Below the pieces are notes generated by a model. That model saw only the letters and a list, made by a program, of their open reading frames with translations. It made no database searches and was not told where the DNA came from. From contig CAMUFJ010000014.1 in the NCBI GenBank assembly GCA_947088135.1, forward strand, positions 1-39,675: a stretch of 39,675 nt of DNA, written 5' to 3'. Origin of the DNA: an uncultured Clostridia bacterium. Lineage in GTDB: Bacteria; Bacillota; Clostridia; Christensenellales; Borkfalkiaceae. The translations under genes were made by a program, and so were the position numbers. Positions 8,984-16,443 of the stretch are shown piece by piece (positions within the stretch are counted from its first letter, which is position 1; each line of letters starts with the position of its first letter).

Positions 8984-9007
8984 CGGGGCAAAGGTTGGTT
9001 TGCCCCG
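8984..9007 (-). other. Intercistronic stem-loop between malE and malF
   Basis: A perfect 9-bp stem (CGGGGCAAA / TTTGCCCCG) with the loop GGTTGG lies directly after the malE stop codon. It has no following U-tract. A hairpin here is well placed to protect the malE message from 3' decay or to cause partial termination, lowering expression of the permeases relative to the binding protein; this role is inferred from position. Confidence 0.5.
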
Positions 9008-9029
9008 AGCTTTCATGGAAAGAGCTTTC

Positions 9030-10286
9030 TTACTTATTGATAGCCGTGACTGCGGCTGCGAGTTGTTTTTGAACGTCGAACTCCTCGCCCTTGCCTGCGG
9101 CGGTGATCATAGCGTCGCCAAAGCCCTGCATGGGCGTCCAAAGCGTGGTAGGCACTCCCTTCTGCGTCTTCGTATAAACGAGCTGTTCCTTGATCGCGAG
9201 CGCGCAAGCGTCGCTCGTGATGCGGGAATCGGTCTGCGCCTCTTTGTCGGTAGGCAGGTAGCCGCGCGCCTCGAAATGCTTGATCTGATTTGCCTTATTC
9301 GTGTAGAATTCCGCAAACTGCTGTGCAACGAGCAAGTTCGGAGAATGCTTGCTCACGCCGAGAAGCTTATACCCCGCGAAAGCCGTGAGCTGAACCTGTT
9401 CCGTGCCCAAGGTATAGGTGGGAAGCTTGGCTACACCGAAATCTTCGCCCAAATATTTTTGTATGGAGGTCTTATTCCAAATCCCCGAAACGCCGGCGAT
9501 GATTTTACCGGTCTGGAAACCGGAAATGAGCTTGGAGTCGTCGGAATCCGCTTTGAATGCGGGATTCTGAACGTAATGCCACATCGCTTCCGCAACCTGC
9601 TGACCCACTTCGTTGCCGAAGTCGGTCGTGACTTTATTCTCCGCAAGCTGATCCGAGAATTCCACCTCGTAGCCCAGCCCCTTGCCGAAGAAGAACGCCG
9701 AGTTGTACCAACCGTCGTTCATGGGATAGCCGAACTGCTCGGTAGCGCTGCACTTTGCCAAGATGCCGTCGAGCGTCTTGACGTCGTTTTCGGTGAATTT
9801 CGATTTGTTGTAGTAAAGGAAAAAAGTATTGTCCGTATACGGGAAGGCATAGGTCATTTCCGCTCCCCCCACCGTAACGGTTGCGGAATCGATCGACTCC
9901 GCAGTGTTCTGCGCCTTGATCCTGTCAAGACGTTCGCCGCCGATACGGGCAAGCGCGTCGCCTACGATGAGCTTATTGATTTGGTCGCTCGAAAACGAGA
10001 ACACGTCGGGCGCGTTCTCTACGTCGGTAAGAACCTTGGTCGCCGCATCGTTTTCGCCCTGAATGCCGAATTGGAATTTAAGGTTAAGATCTTTATTTTC
10101 TTTCAGGAAGTCATCGGCAACCTGTTTCGCGAATTCATGATCCGCCTCGGGACACCATATGACGAACACCTTTTGTTCTCCGTTATTTGCGGAATCGCCG
10201 TCCCCCGCCTCGCCGCAAGCGCAAGCAAAGCCGAGCGACATAACAGCTCCGAGAGTAAGACACGTGATCTTTCCGAATTTATTCAT
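9030..10286 (-). CDS. malE: Maltodextrin-binding lipoprotein MalE
   Basis: Extracytoplasmic solute-binding protein (family 1) of 418 aa that captures maltodextrins for MalFG. The N-terminus is a lipoprotein signal with Cys at residues 22 and 24 (GFACAC) as candidate anchors. The mature part shows SBP features: VIWCPEADHEFAKQVADDF, then NAPDVFSFSSDQINKL, YAFPYTDNTFFLYYNKS, and the late aromatic segment VPTTLWTPMQGFGDAM. The start at 10286 is chosen over a GTG four codons upstream because that GTG overlaps the GGAG ribosome binding site. The gene lies between the starch-binding lipoprotein and malF, with stem-loops on both sides. Ligand is inferred from context. Confidence 0.93.
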   Translation of the reverse strand: MNKFGKITCLTLGAVMSLGFACACGEAGDGDSANNGEQKVFVIWCPEADHEFAKQVADDFLKENKDLNLKFQFGIQGENDAATKVLTDVENAPDVFSFSSDQINKLIVGDALARIGGERLDRIKAQNTAESIDSATVTVGGAEMTYAFPYTDNTFFLYYNKSKFTENDVKTLDGILAKCSATEQFGYPMNDGWYNSAFFFGKGLGYEVEFSDQLAENKVTTDFGNEVGQQVAEAMWHYVQNPAFKADSDDSKLISGFQTGKIIAGVSGIWNKTSIQKYLGEDFGVAKLPTYTLGTEQVQLTAFAGYKLLGVSKHSPNLLVAQQFAEFYTNKANQIKHFEARGYLPTDKEAQTDSRITSDACALAIKEQLVYTKTQKGVPTTLWTPMQGFGDAMITAAGKGEEFDVQKQLAAAVTAINK

Positions 10287-10316
10287 GATTTTCTCCACAA
10301 TTTTGTTTTAGATTTT

Positions 10317-10353
10317 GGCGCACCTCCCCCGCCGTGAAGCGGGGGATCGCGCC
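10317..10353 (-). other. Stem-loop between the starch-binding lipoprotein gene and malE
   Basis: Outer arms GGCGC/GCGCC and a perfect inner stem CCCCCGC/GCGGGGG (10326-10332 with 10339-10345) form a GC-rich hairpin in the 81-base gap just upstream of malE. No U-run follows, so a processing or stability element is more likely than a terminator. Confidence 0.45.
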
Positions 10354-10367
10354 GAAGCAGTCAAATC

Positions 10368-11771
10368 TTAGGAAACAGTCACCGCTCCGCCGTCTACGGT
10401 AAGCGTAACGGTATGCTCGCCCGCCGTAAGATAGAAGTTGTCGCCGCCGTTGCCGTTGTCTGCGAACCAATCTTTAATGCCGAGTTCGCAACCGAACACA
10501 ACTTTGATCGCGCACACGCCGGGTTTGTTCTGATCTTTGATCCAAGAGAAGCTGCTGTTCCCCGTCACGTCCTCAGCCGTAAAGGTTACCGTGTAGGTCG
10601 CGCCGTCGTCAGCCGTCGTCATCTTGGGCGTAACGCCGTCTTTAACGGCGAAGTTCACCGCGTTCGTACCGTCGAGGAAGGTACCTACCACGTAGTATTC
10701 GCATTTCGCAAACTGTGCGGTATTCGTATCCTGATCGTAGGTCACGCAATAGGTGCCTGCGGTTTCCGCCTTGAAGTTGATCGTGGGGCCGGGGCCGATC
10801 CAATCGCCGTTAATGCTGTTGAACAATTTGAACTCAACGGGTTCTTGGGTCGTGAAGAATCCCGTCCAAATGCTTCCGGTGCCCTTCTGCATCGCAATCA
10901 AGTTTTCGGGGTGCTCGCTGTCCCAGTTGTTCATACCGCCGATAATGTGCATCTTATGCGTTTCTTGCATGGGTTCGAGGTGTTCCACGAGTTCCCAAGT
11001 GATATAGTTGTTGCCTTCTTGACCGGGGAAGGTGTGGTAAGTGAACTTATATTTTCCGTCGTGACCTTCGTTGAGCACGATGTTCCAATTCGTATAGGAG
11101 TCGCCGTTCTCGTTACCGCCGTGGAATACCACTTCGCCGTCGCTGTTCTTTACGACCGCGTAATCCTCGTCGGCAGCCGTACCCGAAACGTCGGGCAGGT
11201 AGGGGTTCTCGCCCTCTGCGAAATCGGCATAGGCAACGCCTTGGATATTCCCGATACCCGCTCTTCCCGTCGACCAGCTGCCGGGGGTGATTTGGAATCT
11301 GTCGCCCTCATACATGGAAATCGTGACGGTAAATTCGTTCGCGGTCGTGACCTCCGCATTCTTTACGAATTTCAGATCCTCCGCTTCGGGAGCGTGCGAC
11401 CAATTGCTGTTCTTCAAAGAACCCGCGCCCGTACCGATCACGTAATAGGTGTTGGTATCCGCAACGTACTCCGTTTTGAGCCAGGAAGAATAGACCTCGG
11501 TGTTCTTCGTGATCGCTTTCGTGAAATCGAACTTCGTCGAGAGCGAAGCTTCCGCATACCAGCCCTTGAATTCGTAACCGTCTCTCGTAGGCGTCCACTC
11601 GGTCAGCTTCGTGCCCGATTCCACTTTGTCCGTTTTGAGCACTTCTCTGTTGTTGTACCAGGTAACGGTGAGTTTGTCCGCATCCTTGTCTCCGCAGCCC
11701 GCAAAGATCGCAGCCAGCGACGCCGTCATAACGGCGGCAGTTGCAATGCAAGCCCATTTTTTTGCCTTCAT
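10368..11771 (-). CDS. Starch-binding lipoprotein with InlB-type repeat and tandem CBM-like domains
   Basis: A surface lipoprotein of 467 aa with no catalytic domain. A lipobox FAGC places the lipid anchor on Cys26. Residues about 34-97 form an InlB B-repeat (flg_new type; note GYEFKGWYAEASLSTKFDF). Three beta-rich modules follow: about 106-260 (starting YYVIGTGAGSL), about 271-350 (starting MHIIGGMNNW) and about 355-465 (starting YYVVGTFLDG). They have the YxVxG(t/s)...W pattern and spaced aromatics of SusE/SusF-like starch-binding modules. It is the first gene of the operon that continues with malE, so it probably holds starch or large dextrins at the cell surface for the amylase and pullulanase. 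The binding role is inferred; no function has been shown. AGGAGG precedes the ATG. Confidence 0.8.
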   Translation of the reverse strand: MKAKKWACIATAAVMTASLAAIFAGCGDKDADKLTVTWYNNREVLKTDKVESGTKLTEWTPTRDGYEFKGWYAEASLSTKFDFTKAITKNTEVYSSWLKTEYVADTNTYYVIGTGAGSLKNSNWSHAPEAEDLKFVKNAEVTTANEFTVTISMYEGDRFQITPGSWSTGRAGIGNIQGVAYADFAEGENPYLPDVSGTAADEDYAVVKNSDGEVVFHGGNENGDSYTNWNIVLNEGHDGKYKFTYHTFPGQEGNNYITWELVEHLEPMQETHKMHIIGGMNNWDSEHPENLIAMQKGTGSIWTGFFTTQEPVEFKLFNSINGDWIGPGPTINFKAETAGTYCVTYDQDTNTAQFAKCEYYVVGTFLDGTNAVNFAVKDGVTPKMTTADDGATYTVTFTAEDVTGNSSFSWIKDQNKPGVCAIKVVFGCELGIKDWFADNGNGGDNFYLTAGEHTVTLTVDGGAVTVS

Positions 11772-11880
11772 TTGGTTCCCTCCTAAATAGGTGTTAATTT
11801 ATTTTGTTGACGCCTACGGCGTTCCAACCTTGATGATTTGCCGCGCAGATTCTCCGCGCTCTTCTATTATGTTCTTTTTT

Positions 11881-11919
11881 CGCATTTGTCATTCAAATGC
11901 GAAACGGGGTACCCCGTTT
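11881..11919 (-). other. Two adjacent hairpins in the 5' leader of the lipoprotein-malEFG operon
   Basis: The predicted leader (about 11998 down to 11772, roughly 227 nt) contains a perfect 18-bp palindrome AAACGGGGTACCCCGTTT (11902-11919), immediately followed by CGCATTTG / CAAATGCG with a 5-base loop (11881-11901). Neither is followed by a U-tract on this strand, so they are more likely mRNA-stability structures than a terminator. I recognise no riboswitch class in the leader. Confidence 0.5.
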
Positions 11920-12004
11920 TAAAAATCAATTTTTTTAAACGAGCTTGACCCGCAAACGGAATTGCTCCGCCGTGCGAGGGAAAAATTTTCCTCTCTATTT
12001 TAAT

Positions 12005-12032
12005 ATTGTAACACTTTTTCGAAATTTGTCAA
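12005..12032 (-). promoter_or_regulatory. Promoter of the starch-binding lipoprotein-malEFG-amylase-glgP operon
   Basis: On the minus strand a perfect TTGACA (12027-12032) and TACAAT (12005-12010) are 16 bp apart. It lies right after the pulA stop codon, so the transport genes can be expressed independently of malQ-pulA. A candidate operator overlaps the -35 box and spacer. Confidence 0.75.
12016..12029. promoter_or_regulatory. Candidate LacI-type operator within the promoter
   Basis: TTTTCGAAATTTGT matches the sites at 12048 and 16336 in 12 of 14 positions. The TTTCGAAA core has the central CG typical of LacI-family operators. It overlaps the -35 box, a position expected for repression, and its centre is 32 bp (about three helical turns) from that of the next copy. 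Confidence 0.55.
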
Positions 12033-12047
12033 TAGAATTCAGAAAAA

Positions 12048-12061
12048 TTTTCGAAAAATGT
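12048..12061. promoter_or_regulatory. Candidate LacI-type operator upstream of the promoter
   Basis: TTTTCGAAAAATGT is identical over 14 bases, in the same orientation, to the copy in front of malQ at 16336-16349. It lies between the pulA stop codon and the -35 box. The regulator at 16444 is the obvious candidate to bind it. Confidence 0.6.
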
Positions 12062-12062
12062 T

Positions 12063-14735
12063 TTAATTTGCCTTGCGGTACACGCTGCAAGAGATCGCCG
12101 CGATTTCCTGCTCGCCCGCATGCGAGGTGGAAATTGCCGTAGCACCCGCCCGCATTCCGCTGATATACAGATCCCAACTGCCTGCGGGAAGCTCTACTTT
12201 TACAGCTTTTTCCCCCGCGTTGTATACCACGAAGAGCTGTTCGCCCGTGGATGGATCGGTCATGGTAAACGCGATGAGCGTGCCTTTCGCCTTGACGAGG
12301 GCGCAAACCCCTTCCGAAGAAGGCAATCTGAGCGTTTTGCAGGATTTACGGAACGCAATGAGCCCTTTGTAATATTCCGACATCGTCTTTTGGGGCGAAT
12401 CGGGCGTGAGGGCATTCCAGTTGAGGTTATTGACCTTATCCGTGGAATTGTAGCTGTTCTCGTTATAAGTGCCGTCCGCGTTCTTCTTGGTGCGGAGCAT
12501 TTCCTCGCCCGCCTGCATGAAGGGAATTCCGAGCGAGGTCTGCACGATCGCCGCCGACAACGCGTTGCGCTTCAAGCAGGCCTCGTCGAACGCCTCCGCC
12601 TTATCCCCGTACAAGATGCAAATTCTGTCCCATAGGGTATGATTGTCGTGCGCGGACGCATAGTTTACCACGTTAGTGGGGTTATGCGCCTCCCACGAGG
12701 AATTGGTTGCGCCGAACGCGGTGTTGCGTACGCTTCCGTTTACGCCGAAACGGATCGCCGCCGAAGCGCTCGCCTTAGCGCCCGTGGCAAAGCCGGGGTC
12801 TTTGGAATCGAACACGCTGCCCTTGATCGCGTCGCGGATGACGTCGTTAAACATGGCGACGCCGTTGGTCTTGGTTTTGGAATTGAGCGATTTGAGATTC
12901 GCAAGCGTGCTCTGCTTGCCCGCCGCGAGCTCGGAAGTACCGCCCGTCCAGCCCTCGCCGTAAAGGAGCGCTTTGGGATTGATTTCGTGAACGGCTTGCT
13001 CGATCGCCTGCATGGTTTCGATATCGTGCAACGCCATGAGATCGAAACGGAATCCGTCGACGTGATATTCCTTCATCCAGTGGGTGACGGAATCGATCAT
13101 ATAGCGACGGAACATCTCGCGGTCGGAAGCCGTTTCGTTGCCGCAACCCGAGCCGTTGGACATAACGCCGTTCGCCTGATAGCGATAGTAGTAATAGGGA
13201 ACGATCTTGTTGAAATTAGAATTGCCGTCGTAGGTATGGTTGTAAACGACGTCCATGATCACGCCGATGCCGTTTTCGTGCAGCGCCTGCACCATTTGGC
13301 GGAATTCCTTTACGCGCACGCTTCCGTCGTCCGCATTCGTGGAATAGCTGCCCTCGGGCACGTTGTAGTTTTTGGGATCGTATCCCCAGTTATAGCTGCT
13401 CGCGGTAGGGCTTTCGTCTACGGACGCAAAGTCGAACGCGGGCATCAGGTGGACGTGCGTAATGCCAAGCTCTTTGAGATAGTCGATTCCGACCGCTTCG
13501 CCCGATTCGTTTTTCAGTCCCGTTTCGGTAAACGCAAGGTATTTGCCCTTATACTTCGAACTCGAGATCGCATTGGAGAAATCGCGCACCTGCACTTCCC
13601 AAATTTCCGCGTCGGTGTAATTCTCCACGCCCTCGGACGTAAAGCTTTCGTTCTCCCAATCAGCGGGAGCGGCGGCGTTCATATCGAGAATCATGCCCCT
13701 GTCGCCGTTTCTGCCTGCGGAAACGGCGTACGGGTCTACCGCCGTCTGCTTTCCCGCCGAAGTGGTAACGGTATAGGTATAATACTTGCCTGCGAGCGAA
13801 GCGTTCTCGGTGTACGACCAAACGCCCTTTTCGCCCTTGGTGAGCGGGACGGATTTTTCCGCGCTTCCGCCGTTCCCCTTTGCGTAGAGTTTGAGAACGA
13901 CCTCGGAGGCGGTAGGCGCCCAAAGCCGAAACACCGTTTCGTTTGCGCTAAGTTCCACGCCCAACTTACCGTCGTAGAGATAGTTCTCTTTGAATTCCGC
14001 GCTGTTGAAGTAGGACGCGGGAATCACGGGAACGGGCTCCATATCGGCAACCGTTAACGTGTACGCCTTGGAAATGTCCAAGGGTTGTTTGGTTTGAACG
14101 GTGCCGTAAGACGCGCCGCCCGTTAAAGATTCGAGTTCGACCTGCGTGCCGTCCGCCGCCGTCAGTTTGACGTCGCTGAGCTGAATGTTCATCGCCGCGC
14201 TGAGCACGTATTTTACGTGCGTGGAATCGAGCATATCCGCCGTAGTAACCGATTTCATCTCGTCCAGCGTTGCCCCTCCGTTGTTGCTCGTGTAGGCGTT
14301 TGCGTCGCCCGCCTGCGTGTAGATCACCGTTTCGCGCTCCTTTAATCTTACGGAACGGTCGCTCTCGGTACCGTCCTTGCTCGCCGTGCCCCAGCTCGTG
14401 CCGCCCGGATCGGAACATCCGACGCGGATGATGAAGCCGACTTCCTCGATGCTCTCGGGCACGTTGACGACGACCTTTGCCCCGTATGCGCATTCGTGCA
14501 AAACATACCCTCTTCCCGCAACAGTGCCGTACCAAAGCCAAATGTCGCAGTCGCTGTAACCCGCCGAACGCTTGTAATAGATCGTGAGCTGTTTCTTTCC
14601 CTCTTCAAGCGGGAGCGAGTATTCCTCGTCCGGCTCGGGATCGTCGCCCGCGGGCGGCTGGTTACTCTCTCCGCACGCGCAAAACAAAAATAGCATTGCA
14701 AGCAACACAGAGATAAATGCCGTAAACTTTTTCAT
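12063..14735 (-). CDS. pulA: Type I pullulanase lipoprotein
   Basis: Debranching enzyme of 890 aa that hydrolyses alpha-1,6 bonds in pullulan and branched dextrins at the cell surface. A lipoprotein signal ends at FCAC (Cys21). Then come an acidic linker, a CBM41-like starch-binding domain (about 45-145, starting LTIYYKRSAGYSDCDIWLWY), a linker domain, a CBM48 (from about LGVELSANETVFRLWAPTAS) and the GH13_14 catalytic barrel. The type I pullulanase signature YNWGYDP is present. Catalytic residues are D565 in DGFRFD, E594 in YGEGW and D697 in SAHDN. The frame is open 95 codons further upstream, but that part overlaps malQ; the ATG at 14735, with the lipoprotein signal and a GGGGGAA site, is the real start. 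It begins 11 bases after the malQ stop, so the two are co-transcribed. Confidence 0.95.
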   Translation of the reverse strand: MKKFTAFISVLLAMLFLFCACGESNQPPAGDDPEPDEEYSLPLEEGKKQLTIYYKRSAGYSDCDIWLWYGTVAGRGYVLHECAYGAKVVVNVPESIEEVGFIIRVGCSDPGGTSWGTASKDGTESDRSVRLKERETVIYTQAGDANAYTSNNGGATLDEMKSVTTADMLDSTHVKYVLSAAMNIQLSDVKLTAADGTQVELESLTGGASYGTVQTKQPLDISKAYTLTVADMEPVPVIPASYFNSAEFKENYLYDGKLGVELSANETVFRLWAPTASEVVLKLYAKGNGGSAEKSVPLTKGEKGVWSYTENASLAGKYYTYTVTTSAGKQTAVDPYAVSAGRNGDRGMILDMNAAAPADWENESFTSEGVENYTDAEIWEVQVRDFSNAISSSKYKGKYLAFTETGLKNESGEAVGIDYLKELGITHVHLMPAFDFASVDESPTASSYNWGYDPKNYNVPEGSYSTNADDGSVRVKEFRQMVQALHENGIGVIMDVVYNHTYDGNSNFNKIVPYYYYRYQANGVMSNGSGCGNETASDREMFRRYMIDSVTHWMKEYHVDGFRFDLMALHDIETMQAIEQAVHEINPKALLYGEGWTGGTSELAAGKQSTLANLKSLNSKTKTNGVAMFNDVIRDAIKGSVFDSKDPGFATGAKASASAAIRFGVNGSVRNTAFGATNSSWEAHNPTNVVNYASAHDNHTLWDRICILYGDKAEAFDEACLKRNALSAAIVQTSLGIPFMQAGEEMLRTKKNADGTYNENSYNSTDKVNNLNWNALTPDSPQKTMSEYYKGLIAFRKSCKTLRLPSSEGVCALVKAKGTLIAFTMTDPSTGEQLFVVYNAGEKAVKVELPAGSWDLYISGMRAGATAISTSHAGEQEIAAISCSVYRKAN

Positions 14736-14746
14736 GGTTTCCCCCT

Positions 14747-16252
14747 TTATTTCATTATTTTTTCTTTCTTCCGAAGCCCGACCAAACGGGCAAGGCGACG
14801 GGCAAGCGCGGGCGTGAAATCCTCCGCCGTAAAACGGTACGACCAATTTTCGGGCGATACCGTGGACGGCGCGTTGATGCGCCCTTCCCGCCCCATGCGC
14901 ATAACGTCCTGCAAAGGCGCGATCGCCATGTCCGCCCTGCTTGCAAACAGCAATCTTAAAATCGTATCGCAAATTTTCCGATTCGTTCTCACCGATGCCC
15001 GCACGCCCGTCTTGGCGCATTCGCTTTTCAGATCGCGGATCATGCGCGTCCGTTCCTTCCCATGCATTTGGGAAATACGGGTAAAGAGCGTTTCGTTGTC
15101 GTGCGTGCCCGTGTAGATCACGGCGTTTTGCGGACAGTTGCTCGGTTTGTGCTCGTTCTGCGGATTGCCGTCGAACGCGTGTTGGAGAATGCGCATTCCG
15201 GGATAGCCCGTTTCGGCGATTGCCGCGCGCACCTCGTCGGTGACGATTCCCAAGTCCTCGGCGACGATATGCCGATCCTCCAAACCCTTAAAAAGCTCCG
15301 CCCCCGGCCCTTTGCGCCATTCGCCCAAGCGAGCGTCCGTTAATCCCTCGGGAACGCAATAGTAACGCACGAATCCGATAAAGTGGTCGATACGCACCCA
15401 ATCGTATAAATCGAGGGAATCGGAAATGCGTTTATGCCACCAATCGTACCCTTCCCGTTTGTGCTTTTCCCAGTCGTATACGGGATTTCCCCAAAGCTGA
15501 CCGGTATCGGAAAAAGCATCGGGCGGAACGCCCGCCTGCACCGAGGGCGCTCCCGCTTCGTCCAACAAAAACAGCGAACGGCGGTATTTCCACATTTCTA
15601 CGCTGTCGCGCGCAAGGTAGATGGGCATATCGCCCATGATTTCCACACCGCGCCCGCCCGCGTACTCCTTTAATTTACGCCATTGCAGTAAAAACTCATA
15701 CTGCGTGAATTGCCAAAATTCGATTTCGTCTTGATTTTCCGCGCAATAAGCAGAAACGACCGCCTCGTCGTACTCCGCATAGTCGCCCCACTCCGTAAAG
15801 GGCGCGCCGTGAAAGCGCATTTTAAGCGACATAAACACGGCGTAGTCGCGATATTTTCCCTCCCGCAAAAAAAAGAGCCATGCGGGCGCGGTTCTGTCGA
15901 AACGGGAAAACGCGCGCTTCAACACCTCGAAGCGGAGCTCGTACAACTTCGCGTAGTCCACCCGATGAGGATCGCGCCCCCAATGCAAAGACGCGTATTC
16001 CTCTTCTTCGAGCAACCCCTCCTTTGCAAGCAAATCGAGATCGATAAAATAAGGATTAAGCGCATTCGAAGAACAGGCGGAATACGGGCTGTCCCCGTAA
16101 GAGGTGGGAAGCAACGGTAAAACCTGCCATATCCCGCAGCCCGTTTGCGCCAAAAAGTCTACGAAACGATACGCCTCTTTGCCCAAAGAGCCGATGCCGT
16201 AATCCCCCGGCAGCGAACTCACGGGCATGAGGATTCCCGCTTTCCTTTCCAT
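14747..16252 (-). CDS. malQ: 4-alpha-glucanotransferase (amylomaltase)
   Basis: Family GH77 enzyme of 501 aa, cytosolic, transferring alpha-1,4-glucan segments between maltodextrins and releasing glucose; it feeds the phosphorylase with longer chains. The N-terminal GILMPVSSLPGDYGIGSLG and YGDSPYSACSSNALNPYFID are family hallmarks. Catalytic residues are nucleophile D289 in DWVRIDHF, acid/base E332 in IVAEDLG and D385 in GTHDNET. Length is standard for the family. It is the first gene of the minus-strand cluster, with its own promoter at 16301-16329 and a GGGGG ribosome binding site, divergent from the LacI-type regulator. Confidence 0.96.
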   Translation of the reverse strand: MERKAGILMPVSSLPGDYGIGSLGKEAYRFVDFLAQTGCGIWQVLPLLPTSYGDSPYSACSSNALNPYFIDLDLLAKEGLLEEEEYASLHWGRDPHRVDYAKLYELRFEVLKRAFSRFDRTAPAWLFFLREGKYRDYAVFMSLKMRFHGAPFTEWGDYAEYDEAVVSAYCAENQDEIEFWQFTQYEFLLQWRKLKEYAGGRGVEIMGDMPIYLARDSVEMWKYRRSLFLLDEAGAPSVQAGVPPDAFSDTGQLWGNPVYDWEKHKREGYDWWHKRISDSLDLYDWVRIDHFIGFVRYYCVPEGLTDARLGEWRKGPGAELFKGLEDRHIVAEDLGIVTDEVRAAIAETGYPGMRILQHAFDGNPQNEHKPSNCPQNAVIYTGTHDNETLFTRISQMHGKERTRMIRDLKSECAKTGVRASVRTNRKICDTILRLLFASRADMAIAPLQDVMRMGREGRINAPSTVSPENWSYRFTAEDFTPALARRLARLVGLRKKEKIMK

Positions 16253-16300
16253 AATTCCCCCAAAAACTCCAATAAAAGAATTTTTTCCCTTTTCGGAAGT

Positions 16301-16329
16301 ATTCTATCACACTCCCGACGAAAAAGCAA
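16301..16329 (-). promoter_or_regulatory. Promoter of malQ-pulA
   Basis: On the minus strand TTGCTT (16324-16329) and TAGAAT (16301-16306) are separated by 17 bp. The leader to the malQ ATG is about 40 nt. A candidate operator begins seven bases upstream of the -35 box. Confidence 0.6.
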
Positions 16330-16335
16330 GCATTT

Positions 16336-16349
16336 TTTTCGAAAAATGT
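16336..16349. promoter_or_regulatory. Candidate LacI-type operator in front of malQ
   Basis: TTTTCGAAAAATGT, identical to 12048-12061, here within a perfect 12-bp palindrome TTTTTCGAAAAA (16335-16346). It lies just upstream of the malQ -35 box, between the divergent malQ and regulator genes. Confidence 0.6.
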
Positions 16350-16363
16350 AAATAATTTTTATA

Positions 16364-16422
16364 TTGTGCAATTTAATCACTTTTTTCGGAGGATTTCCTT
16401 TATAAGTATTGACTTTGCACAA
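16364..16422. promoter_or_regulatory. Widely spaced inverted pair TTGTGCAA / TTGCACAA
   Basis: TTGTGCAA (16364-16371) and its exact reverse complement TTGCACAA (16415-16422) are 43 bases apart between the divergent genes. The second copy begins directly after the -35 box of the regulator promoter, so it could be an autoregulatory site. Eight-base arms can arise by chance; low confidence. Confidence 0.25.
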
Positions 16423-16437
16423 CCCGTATGATATAAT
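16409..16437 (+). promoter_or_regulatory. Promoter of the LacI-type regulator (leaderless arrangement)
   Basis: TTGACT (16409-16414) and a perfect TATAAT (16432-16437) are 17 bp apart, with a TG extension. The -10 box ends six bases before the ATG at 16444, so the transcript should start at the A of the initiator codon. An in-frame TGA at 16429-16431 excludes an earlier start. Confidence 0.75.
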
Positions 16438-16443
16438 GCTTAT

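Noticed and set aside
14736..15020. A 95-codon N-terminal extension of the pullulanase
   Set aside because: It lies inside malQ, has no family similarity, and the internal ATG at 14735 begins a good lipoprotein signal with a ribosome binding site.
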